NCBI RefSeq assembly: GCF_001552535.1
Contig: NZ_BCRJ01000004.1
Location: forward strand, 62,001 to 126,000
Direction: 5' to 3'
Length of the DNA: 64,000 nucleotides
DNA from: Nocardioides jensenii JCM 1364 = NBRC 14755
GTDB taxonomy: Bacteria; Actinomycetota; Actinomycetes; Propionibacteriales; Nocardioidaceae
Position numbers and translations under genes: made by a program. Shown piece after piece: positions 1 to 12,519 of this stretch (position 1 is the stretch's first letter; every line of letters begins with the position of its first letter). The notes beneath the pieces were generated by a model. It was not told the DNA's origin and made no database searches. It worked only from the letters and a program-made list of their open reading frames with translations.

Positions 1-701
1 GTCCGACCGGCTCGGGCAAGTCGACCACGCTGGCCTCACTGGTCGACCTGATCAACACCAACCGTGGCTGCCACATCATCACGGTCGAGGACCCGATCGA
101 ATACGTCCACGACCACAAGCGCTCGGCAGTCAACCAGCGCGAGGTCGGCACCGACACCGACGCCTTCCACCATGCGCTCCGCTCGGTGCTCCGCGAGGAC
201 CCCGACGTGCTGCTCGTCGGCGAGATGCGTGACCTCGAGTCGATCGGGTTCGCGCTCACCGTGGCCGAGACCGGACACCTGGTCTTCGCCACCCTGCACA
301 CGAACGACACCGCACAGTCGTTGGGCCGCATGATCGACGTCTTCCCCGCCGCGCAGCAGGCCCAGATCCGGGTGCAGCTCGCCGCCGCTCTCAGCTGCGT
401 GGTCTACCAGCGGCTGATCCCCCGCATCGGCGGTGGCATGGTCGCGGCGTACGAGGTGCTGGTCGCCACCCCGGCCGTGCGCAACCTGATCAAGGAGGGC
501 AAGACCCACCAGCTGCGCAACTCGGTCGTCACCGGCCAGCGCGAAGGCATGGTCACCCTCGAGCAGTCGCTCTCCCAGCTGATCGCCGACGGCGTGGTCA
601 CGGTGGAGGACGCGGCCGCCCGCAGTCTCCACCCGAAGGACATCGAGACGCGCCCGCACCTCTCCGCGAGCCTGAGGGGCATCGGAGGCCTGAAGTCATG
701 A
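1..701 (+). CDS. pilT: Type IV pilus retraction ATPase PilT (5' truncated by window edge)
   Basis: Hexameric secretion ATPase that powers pilus retraction at the inner face of the membrane. The gene runs in from the left edge; the first complete codon is at position 3 and the visible part begins inside the Walker A loop (PTGSGKSTT). It continues with the Asp box (TVEDPIEYVH), Walker B (DVLLVGEMRD) and the His box (GHLVFATLHTND), all typical of PilT/GspE ATPases. The short C-terminus without a CxxC zinc pair fits PilT rather than PilB. Its TGA overlaps the pilB ATG (ATGA at 698-701), so the two are translationally coupled. The N-terminal PAS-like domain lies outside the window. Confidence 0.93.
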   Translation, partial: PTGSGKSTTLASLVDLINTNRGCHIITVEDPIEYVHDHKRSAVNQREVGTDTDAFHHALRSVLREDPDVLLVGEMRDLESIGFALTVAETGHLVFATLHTNDTAQSLGRMIDVFPAAQQAQIRVQLAAALSCVVYQRLIPRIGGGMVAAYEVLVATPAVRNLIKEGKTHQLRNSVVTGQREGMVTLEQSLSQLIADGVVTVEDAAARSLHPKDIETRPHLSASLRGIGGLKS

Positions 702-2437
702 AGTTCGCCCGCACGCAACGACACATGGACCCGGCACCACTCGCACCTACGACCGCTAATGCGGACGAGACCCTGGCCGGGGTGCTGATCGGCGCCGGGC
801 AGCTGCAGCCCTACCAGCTCGACGCCGCACGAGCGGCGCCCGGCGACGGCGGCCTTGCCGAGAAGCTGATCGCCACCGCCACGATCAGCGAAGAAGCTCT
901 GGCCAGCACGCTGGCCGAGCACTACGGGGTGGACCTGGTCGACTTCCGGTCCACCGAGCCCGAGACGGACGCGGTCGCCCTCCTCACGCAGGAGGAGGCA
1001 CACGTCCTGCGCGCTCTCCCGCTCTCGGTCGAGGACGGGACGGTCATCGTGGCGGTGGCCGACCCGTCGCCGTCCCAGGTGGCCGCCATCACCGACCGAC
1101 TGGGCATGCCGATGCGAGCGGCCGTCGCCACCCGCCGTGATCTCGACCGTGCCCTGGACTCCTCCTACCGGGCGACCCGCGAGGTCGGCGGGCAGGTGCA
1201 GCAGTTCGAGGCTCGTGACCTGCTGCGCCGGGAGGCGGCCCGGCTGGAGACTGCGAGCGCCAACGAGGACGCCCCGGTGGTCAGGGTGGTGCAGATGATC
1301 ATCACCCAGGCCCTGCGCGATCGGGCCTCCGACATCCACATCGAGCCGTCGGGCAACCGAGTCAGGGTGCGATATCGCATCGACGGTGCGCTGAGCGACG
1401 TTCTCGACCTGCCCGGGTCGATCGGACCGGCCCTGGTCAGCCGGGTCAAGATCCTTGCGCAAATGAACATCGTGGAGCGCCGCCGGCCGCAGGACGGCCA
1501 GATCAGCATGGAGGTCGAGGACCGCGAGGTCGACATCCGAGTCGCGACCACCTCGGTCGTGGGCGGCGAGAAGGTCGTGATGCGGCTGCTCGACAAGAGC
1601 CGGCCGCTCTTCGAGCTCGTGCAGCTCGGCATGCCGGCCGACACTGCGGAGCAGTATCGCCGACTGATCCGATCGCCGTACGGCATGGTGATCTGCGCCG
1701 GGCCGACCGGGGGTGGGAAGACGACCACGCTCTACGCGTCGCTGGGTGAGCTGAACCAGCCCGACAAGAACATCATGACCATCGAGGACCCGGTCGAGTA
1801 CACCTTTGACTCGATCAACCAGATCCAGATCAACGTGCAGGCCGGGATCACCTTCACCACCGGACTCAAGTCGATCCTGCGTCAGGACCCCGACATCATC
1901 CTCGTCGGTGAGATCCGCGACCTCGACACCGCACGGATCGCCGTCCAGTCCGCGCTCACCGGCCACCTGGTGCTCTCGTCACTGCACGCGACCGAGGCAG
2001 TCGCGGCGCTCTACCGGATGCTCGACATGGGCATCGAGGGGTTCCTCATCGCCTCCTCAGTGACCGCCGTGGTCGCCCAGCGGCTGGTCCGCCGCAGCTG
2101 CACCTCGTGCCTGGCGCCCTACGAACCCACCCCGGAGGAGCTCGAGTTCCTGCGGATGGTCGGCGGAGGCGAGCCCGAGGACGGGTTCAAGCGCGGGACG
2201 GGCTGCCACTTCTGCGCACACACCGGATTCCTCGAGAGGATCGGTGTCTACGAGCTGCTCACCGTCACCGACGAGGTGCGCGAGCTGCTCATCGAGCGGG
2301 CCCCGCACGACGAGATGCGCAGGCTGGCCCGCAGCCAGGGCATGCGCACGCTGTGGGAGCAGGCTGCCCGCCTCGTCGAGGACGGCACCACCACGGCCGC
2401 AGAAGTCATGCGCGCCATCTATGTCACGGGAGTCTGA
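698..2437 (+). CDS. pilB: Type IV pilus assembly ATPase PilB (GspE family)
   Basis: Cytoplasmic motor ATPase that drives pilin polymerisation. The 579-residue protein has an N-terminal MshEN/GspE-N-like region (about residues 20-160), then the ATPase core with Walker A GPTGGGKTTT near residue 334, Walker B DPDIILVGEIRD near 397, a His box (GHLVLSSLHATEA), and the tetracysteine zinc site (CTSC near 468, CHFC near 503) that separates PilB/GspE from PilT. The ATG overlaps the pilT stop. pilC follows after 2 bases, so pilT-pilB-pilC form one transcription unit with the pilins behind them. Confidence 0.95.
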   Translation: MKFARTQRHMDPAPLAPTTANADETLAGVLIGAGQLQPYQLDAARAAPGDGGLAEKLIATATISEEALASTLAEHYGVDLVDFRSTEPETDAVALLTQEEAHVLRALPLSVEDGTVIVAVADPSPSQVAAITDRLGMPMRAAVATRRDLDRALDSSYRATREVGGQVQQFEARDLLRREAARLETASANEDAPVVRVVQMIITQALRDRASDIHIEPSGNRVRVRYRIDGALSDVLDLPGSIGPALVSRVKILAQMNIVERRRPQDGQISMEVEDREVDIRVATTSVVGGEKVVMRLLDKSRPLFELVQLGMPADTAEQYRRLIRSPYGMVICAGPTGGGKTTTLYASLGELNQPDKNIMTIEDPVEYTFDSINQIQINVQAGITFTTGLKSILRQDPDIILVGEIRDLDTARIAVQSALTGHLVLSSLHATEAVAALYRMLDMGIEGFLIASSVTAVVAQRLVRRSCTSCLAPYEPTPEELEFLRMVGGGEPEDGFKRGTGCHFCAHTGFLERIGVYELLTVTDEVRELLIERAPHDEMRRLARSQGMRTLWEQAARLVEDGTTTAAEVMRAIYVTGV

Positions 2438-2439
2438 CC

Positions 2440-3645
2440 ATGCACAGGTATGCGTACGTCGGAACCACCATCGCCGGCGCCGAGGTCAAGGGGGTCGAGC
2501 GAGCCGGTAGCCGCGGTGATGCGGAGATCGCCCTCTATCAACGGGAGCTGCGCAACCTGCGGGTCACCGAGAAGAAGCACCTGCTGGCCTACGAGATCTC
2601 CGGACCTCGGATCAAGCGTGAGCACGTGATGCACCTGTCCCGCCAGATCGGGGCCTTCCTGCGCGCAGGACTACCGATTCTGGACGCGGTGCACTCGATC
2701 GGCGCCGAGAGCGAGAACTCCTCGTTGCGTCGGATGATGCATGAGATCGAGGACGGCCTTCGGAGCGGAGAACGCTTCTCCGACACCCTGGAGCGCTTCC
2801 CGAAGGTCTTCCCGGCCTACTACCGCGGCATCGTGCGCTCCGCGGAACTCACCGGCGAGCTCGACATCGCCCTGTCCAGGTTGGCCCTCTATCTCGAGCG
2901 CGACCTCGAGGCGCGCCGGCGGATCAAGGCGGCGCTGATCTATCCGACGGTGATCGCTGCCATGTCCGTGGTCACCGTGTTGGTGCTCTCGATCTACGTG
3001 TTGCCGAAGTTCGAGGTCTTCTTCGAGAACCTCGATGCCGAACTGCCACTGCCGACGCGGATCCTGCTCGGCTTCACCGACTTCCTCGGGCAATGGTGGT
3101 GGGCGATCCTTGCCGGACTCGCGGTCGCGGCACTGGTGAGTTGGCTGCTGCTGCGCTTTCACCGGGTCAAGTACGCACGCGACACCATGGTGCTCCGGCT
3201 CCCGGTGATCGGAGAGACCATCCGGTTCATGCTGGTCGAGCGCTTCTGTCGAGTGCTGGCCTCGCTGGTGAGCGCGGGCGTCAACCTGCCCGAGGCGATG
3301 GCGGTGGCCACCGGTTCGATGCGCAACCGGGTCTTCGTCAAACGACTCAACGGCGTCACCGAGCAGATGTTGGAGGGCCAGGGCCTGGCCGCGCCGCTGG
3401 CCCGCACCCAGCTGTTCCCCGGCACCGCGACGCAGATGCTGCGCGTCGGTGAGGAGACCGGCACCCTGGACCACCAGTTGGAGATGACCGCGCAGTACTA
3501 CGAGGTCGAGCTGGACTACAAGATCAAGAAGGTCACCGCACTCTTCGAGCCGGCGGTGATCGTGGTGATGGGCCTGATCGTGGGATTCGTCGCCGTGGCT
3601 CTGGTCTCGGCCATGTACGGCGTCTTCGACCAGGTGGAGATCTGA
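2440..3645 (+). CDS. pilC: Type IV pilus inner-membrane platform protein PilC (GspF family)
   Basis: Polytopic platform protein that couples the PilB/PilT motors to the growing pilus. At 401 residues it is the usual size. It has two GspF domains: the first (about residues 65-190) opens with HLSRQIGAFLRAGLPILDAV, the second (about 270-390) with RFCRVLASLVSAGVNLPEAM. Each is followed by hydrophobic membrane segments. The ATG at 2440 is chosen because it sits just behind the pilB stop and gives the normal N-terminus (MHRYAYVG); longer in-frame readings would lie inside pilB. The stop overlaps the next ATG (TGATG). Confidence 0.95.
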   Translation: MHRYAYVGTTIAGAEVKGVERAGSRGDAEIALYQRELRNLRVTEKKHLLAYEISGPRIKREHVMHLSRQIGAFLRAGLPILDAVHSIGAESENSSLRRMMHEIEDGLRSGERFSDTLERFPKVFPAYYRGIVRSAELTGELDIALSRLALYLERDLEARRRIKAALIYPTVIAAMSVVTVLVLSIYVLPKFEVFFENLDAELPLPTRILLGFTDFLGQWWWAILAGLAVAALVSWLLLRFHRVKYARDTMVLRLPVIGETIRFMLVERFCRVLASLVSAGVNLPEAMAVATGSMRNRVFVKRLNGVTEQMLEGQGLAAPLARTQLFPGTATQMLRVGEETGTLDHQLEMTAQYYEVELDYKIKKVTALFEPAVIVVMGLIVGFVAVALVSAMYGVFDQVEI

Positions 3646-4124
3646 TGGTGCCCCGGGCCACGCCACGGCGGAGCGAGACCGGGGAGAGCCTGGTCGAGGT
3701 CCTCGTCGCGCTGTCGATCCTCTCGATTGCCGCGGTCGCAATCCTTGCCGGTCTGCAGCTGAGCGTGCAGGCGTCCGACATCCACCGCAAGCAGACCACG
3801 GGTGGGGCCTACGTCCGCAGCTACGCCGAGGCGATCGAGAGCCACCTGCGCGAGAACGGCAACTATGTTCCCTGTGCCCCCGCCAACGCCTACAACGTCC
3901 CCGCTGTGACCGGGCACATCGACACCCTGCCCAGCACGTTCACCCCACACCAAGCCGCCGCCGTACCCCTCGACGGGAACGGCGTACAGGTCGGCGCAGC
4001 ACCCTGCCAGGACAAGGGTGTGCAGCGGCTGCGCCTGGAGATCCGCAGCGCTGACGGCCGGGCCACCGAGTCGCTCACGATCGTGGTCCGGAAACCATGT
4101 GGGGCGGGGTCGTCATGCAGCTGA
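3645..4124 (+). CDS. PilV-like minor pseudopilin
   Basis: Small pilin-like protein of 159 residues. After a short basic leader (MVPRATPRRSETG) comes the class III signal G|ESLVEVLVALSIL. The glycine at -1 and glutamate at +5 required by the prepilin peptidase are present, followed by a hydrophobic helix. The ESLVEV variant (instead of FTLIE) is common in PilV/PilW-like minor pilins. It probably primes or decorates the pilus. The ATG shares one base with the pilC TGA, and the 3' end overlaps the next pilin gene by 10 bases. Its exact role among minor pilins cannot be assigned from sequence alone. Confidence 0.85.
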   Translation: MVPRATPRRSETGESLVEVLVALSILSIAAVAILAGLQLSVQASDIHRKQTTGGAYVRSYAEAIESHLRENGNYVPCAPANAYNVPAVTGHIDTLPSTFTPHQAAAVPLDGNGVQVGAAPCQDKGVQRLRLEIRSADGRATESLTIVVRKPCGAGSSCS

Positions 4125-4765
4125 ACCCGGTCCACCGTGGGCGGGCACTCCGCGAGCGCGAGGACGGCTTCACCCTGGTCGAGCTGGTCATGACCGTGGC
4201 GATCCTCGGCATCATCACCGCCGGACTCTTCAGCGTGGTGCTCAGCTATTTCCGGACCACGGTGGACACTCAGTCCCGGATCACCGAGTCGCAGTCCGTG
4301 CAGTTCGCGGCCGCCTACTGGCAGCGCGACGTGGCCAGCATCGGCGTACGCCACTACGACCCGGCCACCAAGACTTATCCGCTTCAGCGGTCGGTCGGCG
4401 TCACGCCCGCCTGTTCGCTGCCTGCCGGAACGCCGGTCACCACCCTTGCCTGGAGCGAGTACGACCCCGGGAACCTGGACTCCACAGCACCTCCCGGCAC
4501 AGTCACTGTCAGCTATCTGACGCGGCCGGCCGAGGGCAGCTCGGAGCTGGTCCGGGTGCGGTGCACCGGCATCGACGTCGACTCGACCTTGGTGGTGGCC
4601 CGCAGCCTCGACTCGGTTCCCACCGTGACCTGCGACGTGGCGTGCGGCGGGGTGGGCAGCGCCGTGCCGACCTTCGTCGACCTGCACCTCTCCGCGTTCG
4701 AGCCCGGGCGCAACGACACCACCTCCTACACCGCCACTCTCTCGGGCGAACGGAGACAGTCATGA
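4115..4765 (+). CDS. Type IV pilin-like protein (PilW/pseudopilin J type)
   Basis: A 216-residue prepilin with a clear class III cleavage site, DG|FTLVELVMTVAILGI, near residue 20, followed by a hydrophobic N-terminal helix and a globular C-terminal part with several cysteines. The ATG at 4115 is preferred over one at 4097 because a purine-rich ribosome site (GGGGCGGGG, 4101-4109) stands just in front of it. It overlaps the upstream pilin gene, and its own stop overlaps the ATG of the next gene (ATGA at 4762-4765). It is probably a minor pilin; whether it is the main filament subunit is not clear. Confidence 0.85.
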   Translation: MQLNPVHRGRALREREDGFTLVELVMTVAILGIITAGLFSVVLSYFRTTVDTQSRITESQSVQFAAAYWQRDVASIGVRHYDPATKTYPLQRSVGVTPACSLPAGTPVTTLAWSEYDPGNLDSTAPPGTVTVSYLTRPAEGSSELVRVRCTGIDVDSTLVVARSLDSVPTVTCDVACGGVGSAVPTFVDLHLSAFEPGRNDTTSYTATLSGERRQS

Positions 4766-6939
4766 TCGCCCGGATCGTCCGTCGACTCCGACGACTGCGC
4801 GACGACGAGGGCGGAGCGATCCTGATCATCGCCCTCGTGGTCATCACCACGGTTGCTCTGGTGACCACCGCCCTGCTCACCCGCGGCGACGGCAGCATCC
4901 GCGCCACCGTGGCACTGCGCGACGTGGCGAACTCGTCCTACGCGGCTGATGCGGGCGCTGAGGTGGCTCTCAACGCGCTGCGCACCGGGCACAACATCGG
5001 GGACCACGAACCGCCCTCGTGGTACTACACCAACAAAGCCGGCACCGGTTGCTTCGGCTACAACCTCGACGGCACGGTCGAGAACACCCTGACCCTGGAC
5101 GGGCTGCTCCCCCAGACCCCCGGTGACACCAAGAGCGTGATGTCCGCGGCAGTGACGTGCACCCCCGAGGACGCGACCGGCGACCAGGGGTCGGCCGTGC
5201 CGATCAGCAACGCCAACAAGCCCGGCAACGCGATCCTCACGCTCAGCACCGGCAGTGAGGATGGCTTCTCGTTCAGGACGAACGGTCCCGCAGGCGCGTT
5301 CCGTGTGCGCGGCGGTGTCTGGTCCAACTCGAACATCGTCCGCGACAACAACGGCAACCTGGAGTCGACGGAGAGCATCCGCGCTCACAGTGGTTGCGCG
5401 CCGGAAAGCGCCATGGTCGCCCCTGTGGTCAACTGTGGGGCGGGCACGGTGGCGGACCCCAACTATCCGAGCGATCTGGAGCTCGCCGGCACCGGGATCC
5501 CGGCCCTGCAGACCCCACCGGCGAACTGCAACGGCGGCTCCGTCGCCCTCGAGCCCGGCTACTACGACGACGTGGCGAAGCTCAACGCACTGACGGACTC
5601 GAACCAGGCCTGCTTCCTCCACTTCAAGCCGGGGACCTACTACTTCGACTTCCACAACAATCCCGGCGACGCGCTCCACGACACGGACATCGCGACCGCC
5701 GGAGGCAACGTGTGGAAGATCGGAAGGAGGAAGACGCTGGTGGCGGGAACGCTCACCACCGACACCACCGTGCCCGGACGGTGCGTCAACCCGATCGAGG
5801 ACGTCAACGCCCAGGGCGTGCAGTTCATCTTCGGTGGTGACAGTCGAATGCAGGTCAACGCCAACGGCCAGGACTCCGCAGTGGAGATCTGTGCCAGCTA
5901 CCACGCCGACCGTCCCCCCATCGCGGTGTACGGCCAGAAGATCGGGGCCGCGAGCCGCACCGTGCTCGGCGGTGCCGACGAGCTGACCACCACCGGCACC
6001 CCGGTGGTCTCCCCCGCAGGCACCGGGGGCACGTTCACCCAGGTCACCGCCGCCAACCTGCAGAAGGTCGACGGCAACCAGACGACGAGCGCCAACCTGG
6101 CCGTCTGGGCCCGGGACAACACCGGAAGCAACAGCGCCCTGACCAGCTCGATCACGATGAGCGGGTTCGCCCCCGCCACCGCTCTCCCCAAGGGCACGGT
6201 GCTCACCGGTGCGCGGCTGACGGTCGCGCACCGCTCGACCGGCAGCCAGAACAAGATCACGCTCACCCCCAACCTGGGGACCGCGCCGATCAGCCAGACC
6301 CTGCCGGCCCGCACCACCTTGGGGCCCGAGATCGTGGACCTCGCCACGCAGACCGGCTGGGGTGCTCTTCAGAAGGCGGTGCACGACAGCGGGTTCGACG
6401 GTGCCAAGGTGAAGTTCGAGGCCTCGCTCGGGCGCAACCAGACGTCGCAGCTCGATGCGGTGCGCCTCGAACTGACCTACTACCTGCCGACACTGCGAGG
6501 GCAGACCACGACCGCGATCCCGGGCAACACGGTCGCCACGGTGGGTGGTGCACCCTTGATCCAGGCACTGGGGAACACCACCACCCTCTACATCCAGGGC
6601 ACCAGCTATGCGCCGCTGGCCTCGATCGACCTCGCCCTGAACAACATCGCCGAGTCGGTCTTCCGGTTCGGTGTCATCGCCCGCTCGCTCAAGATCTTCG
6701 AGACCGGGTCGTTCGACTACCCCGGCTGGGTGATCGAGCTGCCCGAGAACTCACCCGGCTTCGGGATCGAGACGACGATGGTGCGCCTCGAGGTCTACCT
6801 CTGCCCCGGTGTGGCCACTGGCTGCACACCGAGTGGCAGCCCCGACCTCACGACACGGGTGAAGATCTTCGACCAGGGCGGCACGCCCGGTCCACCTCAC
6901 CGGCAGATCTCGGTGCTCAGCTGGAGCCACCGGCGTTGA
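4762..6939 (+). CDS. Large PilX-like pilus protein
   Basis: 725-residue protein with a basic N-terminus ending in DDEGGAILIIALVVITT, a PilX-N-type membrane anchor (no classical G|FTLIE site). The rest is a long exported region rich in Gly, Thr, Asn and Ser with paired cysteines. In length it resembles adhesin-tipped PilX/PilY-type minor pilins rather than a structural pilin. The start is fixed by the ATGA overlap with the preceding pilin gene; the 3' end overlaps the peptidase gene. It is inferred to be a large tip or surface component of the same pilus; no recognised adhesin domain can be named from sight. Confidence 0.8.
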   Translation: MIARIVRRLRRLRDDEGGAILIIALVVITTVALVTTALLTRGDGSIRATVALRDVANSSYAADAGAEVALNALRTGHNIGDHEPPSWYYTNKAGTGCFGYNLDGTVENTLTLDGLLPQTPGDTKSVMSAAVTCTPEDATGDQGSAVPISNANKPGNAILTLSTGSEDGFSFRTNGPAGAFRVRGGVWSNSNIVRDNNGNLESTESIRAHSGCAPESAMVAPVVNCGAGTVADPNYPSDLELAGTGIPALQTPPANCNGGSVALEPGYYDDVAKLNALTDSNQACFLHFKPGTYYFDFHNNPGDALHDTDIATAGGNVWKIGRRKTLVAGTLTTDTTVPGRCVNPIEDVNAQGVQFIFGGDSRMQVNANGQDSAVEICASYHADRPPIAVYGQKIGAASRTVLGGADELTTTGTPVVSPAGTGGTFTQVTAANLQKVDGNQTTSANLAVWARDNTGSNSALTSSITMSGFAPATALPKGTVLTGARLTVAHRSTGSQNKITLTPNLGTAPISQTLPARTTLGPEIVDLATQTGWGALQKAVHDSGFDGAKVKFEASLGRNQTSQLDAVRLELTYYLPTLRGQTTTAIPGNTVATVGGAPLIQALGNTTTLYIQGTSYAPLASIDLALNNIAESVFRFGVIARSLKIFETGSFDYPGWVIELPENSPGFGIETTMVRLEVYLCPGVATGCTPSGSPDLTTRVKIFDQGGTPGPPHRQISVLSWSHRR

Positions 6940-7727
6940 GCGAGCACGAACTTCTCCGGTTGATGATCCCGGTGCTGGGCGGCCTGCTCGGCCTGGCCAT
7001 CGGGTCGTTCCTCAACGTCGTCATCCACCGGGTGCCGCTCGGGCTCTCGGTGGTCAGCCCGGCTTCACACTGCCCGGCCTGTGGCGCAGCAGTGCGGCCC
7101 CGGCACAACGTGCCCGTCCTCGGTTGGCTGCTGTTGCGCGGTCGCTGCTTCGACTGTCACAGCCCGATCAGTGCCCGCTACCCGCTGGTCGAGGCCTGCA
7201 CAGGCATCGCCTTCGCACTGGTGGGGCTTCGCTTCGTCGACAGCCCCCTCGCTCTGCCCGCCTACTGGTGGTTCGCCGGGCTCGGCATCGCGTTGGCTCT
7301 GATCGATCTCGACGTACGTCGACTGCCCAACGTGATGGTGCTGCCTGCCTATCCGGTGCTCGCCGTCCTGCTGGCGATCACCGCTGCCCCGGATGCCCAG
7401 CTGCGCGCGCTGGTGGGTGCGGTCGCACTGTTCGTTGCCTTCCTGGCCATCGCAGTGGCTGCGCCCGGGGCCATGGGGTTCGGCGACGTCAAGCTGGCGG
7501 GGGTGATCGGAGCCATGACGGCGTGGCTGTCGTGGGGCACGCTGCTGGTCGGGGCGTTCCTGGGTTTCCTCTTCGGCGCACTCGTGGGAGTGATCCTGAT
7601 CGCGGCCCGGCGGGCCGGGCGGCGTACAGCGGTGCCGTTCGGTCCGTTCATGATCATCGGCGCCTGGACCGCCATCCTCGGTGCCGGACTGCTCGGCGAC
7701 CAGTACCTGATGTTGGTCAGGTTGTAG
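6936..7727 (+). CDS. pilD: Prepilin peptidase / N-methyltransferase PilD
   Basis: Membrane aspartyl protease (A24) that removes the prepilin leader and methylates the new N-terminus. In 263 residues it shows the N-terminal methylase-type zinc motif CPAC...CFDC (about residues 46-76) and the two catalytic aspartates, in ALIDLDVRRLPN and GFGDVKL, spread over about seven hydrophobic segments. The start is a TTG at 6936 overlapping the TGA of the PilX-like gene; no better start is visible. It closes the pilus operon and serves the three pilin-like products in front of it. Confidence 0.93.
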   Translation: MSEHELLRLMIPVLGGLLGLAIGSFLNVVIHRVPLGLSVVSPASHCPACGAAVRPRHNVPVLGWLLLRGRCFDCHSPISARYPLVEACTGIAFALVGLRFVDSPLALPAYWWFAGLGIALALIDLDVRRLPNVMVLPAYPVLAVLLAITAAPDAQLRALVGAVALFVAFLAIAVAAPGAMGFGDVKLAGVIGAMTAWLSWGTLLVGAFLGFLFGALVGVILIAARRAGRRTAVPFGPFMIIGAWTAILGAGLLGDQYLMLVRL

Positions 7728-7748
7728 GCACCCCGGCCCGGAACTCTC

Positions 7749-11471
<3,723 letters not shown>

Positions 11472-11667
11472 GGATTTCCTCTCCGAGGTAGCGGACTCAA
11501 TCAGCGTAGGCAGGCCGTCCATGTTCCGGACAGGTTTCCCGCATGCTGACATTGCGTTGCCTCAACGAGCGAATCCGCGCGCAGTCACGAAATCCGGCCG
11601 GGCTCGGCACGTCGGTCCGACGGCCCGCCCACGGCGAACGTACACCTGCGACCACTACGCTGAGGTG

Positions 11668-12513
11668 ATGATCGAAGTGGAAGAAGTGCCCGACCTGGTG
11701 GACCCCGTCGTCATCGCCGCCTTCGAGGGCTGGAACGACGCCGCGGACGCTGCCTCCTCGGTCGTCGACCACCTGATGGAGGTGTGGGACGCCCGGGTGG
11801 TCGCCACCGTGGATCCCGAGGACTTCTACGACTTCCAGATGAACCGTCCTGTGGTCGGCACCGACGCCCGCGGGCACCGCTCGTTGACCTGGCCGAGCAC
11901 CCAGGTCGCGATCGCTTCTCCCCCGGGCCTGGACCGCGACGTGATCCTGATCCGGGGCCTCGAGCCGAACATGCGTTGGCGCCAGTTCTGCGCCGAGCTC
12001 CTCGCCGTCTGCGACGACCTGGGCGGCCAGTTGGTGGTCACGCTGGGCGCGCTGCTCGCCGACACGCCACACACCCGGCCGATCCCGGTCACGGGCACGG
12101 CCACCGAACCCGACCTCGTCGACCGGCTCGACATCGAGCAGTCGACCTACGAGGGATCCACCGGGATCGTCGGCGTGTTCCAGGACGCCTGCGTCCTGCT
12201 CGACATCCCGGCCGTCTCCTACTGGGCGGCGGTGCCCCACTACGTGGCCCAGCCCCCCTGCCCGAAGGCAACACTGGCACTGATCGGTCAGCTCGAGGAG
12301 CTGCTCGGCACGGCGATCCCGCTCCTCGACCTGCCCGAGGACGCCCGTGCCTGGGAGCGCGGCGTCGACGAGCTGGCCGAGGAAGAGGAAGAGATCGCCG
12401 ACTACGTGCGCGCCCTCGAGGAGACCCGCGACACCGCCGACCTTCCCGAGGCCTCGGGCGAGGCGATCGCGCGGGAGTTCGAGCGCTATCTCAAGCGCCG
12501 AAACACCGACTGA
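11668..12513 (+). CDS. PAC2 family protein
   Basis: 281-residue member of the PAC2 (proteasome assembly chaperone 2-like) family, widespread in actinobacteria. Visible family features are the N-terminal VVIAAFEGWNDAADAAS, the central LIRGLEPNMRWRQFC, the VTLGALLADTPHTRP segment, and a C-terminal acidic helix (ELAEEEEEIADYV). Function in bacteria is not established; a link to proteasome or Pup biology is suggested for the family but nothing in this neighbourhood confirms it. The ATG at 11668 gives the family's normal N-terminus. It converges on mshC with a gap of 6 bases. Confidence 0.85.
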   Translation: MIEVEEVPDLVDPVVIAAFEGWNDAADAASSVVDHLMEVWDARVVATVDPEDFYDFQMNRPVVGTDARGHRSLTWPSTQVAIASPPGLDRDVILIRGLEPNMRWRQFCAELLAVCDDLGGQLVVTLGALLADTPHTRPIPVTGTATEPDLVDRLDIEQSTYEGSTGIVGVFQDACVLLDIPAVSYWAAVPHYVAQPPCPKATLALIGQLEELLGTAIPLLDLPEDARAWERGVDELAEEEEEIADYVRALEETRDTADLPEASGEAIAREFERYLKRRNTD

Positions 12514-12519
12514 CCTCGA

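Noticed and set aside
11472..11667. Cobalamin or SAM riboswitch in front of metH
   Set aside because: I searched both strands of the gap for a B12-box-like core and for SAM-type stems and found nothing convincing.
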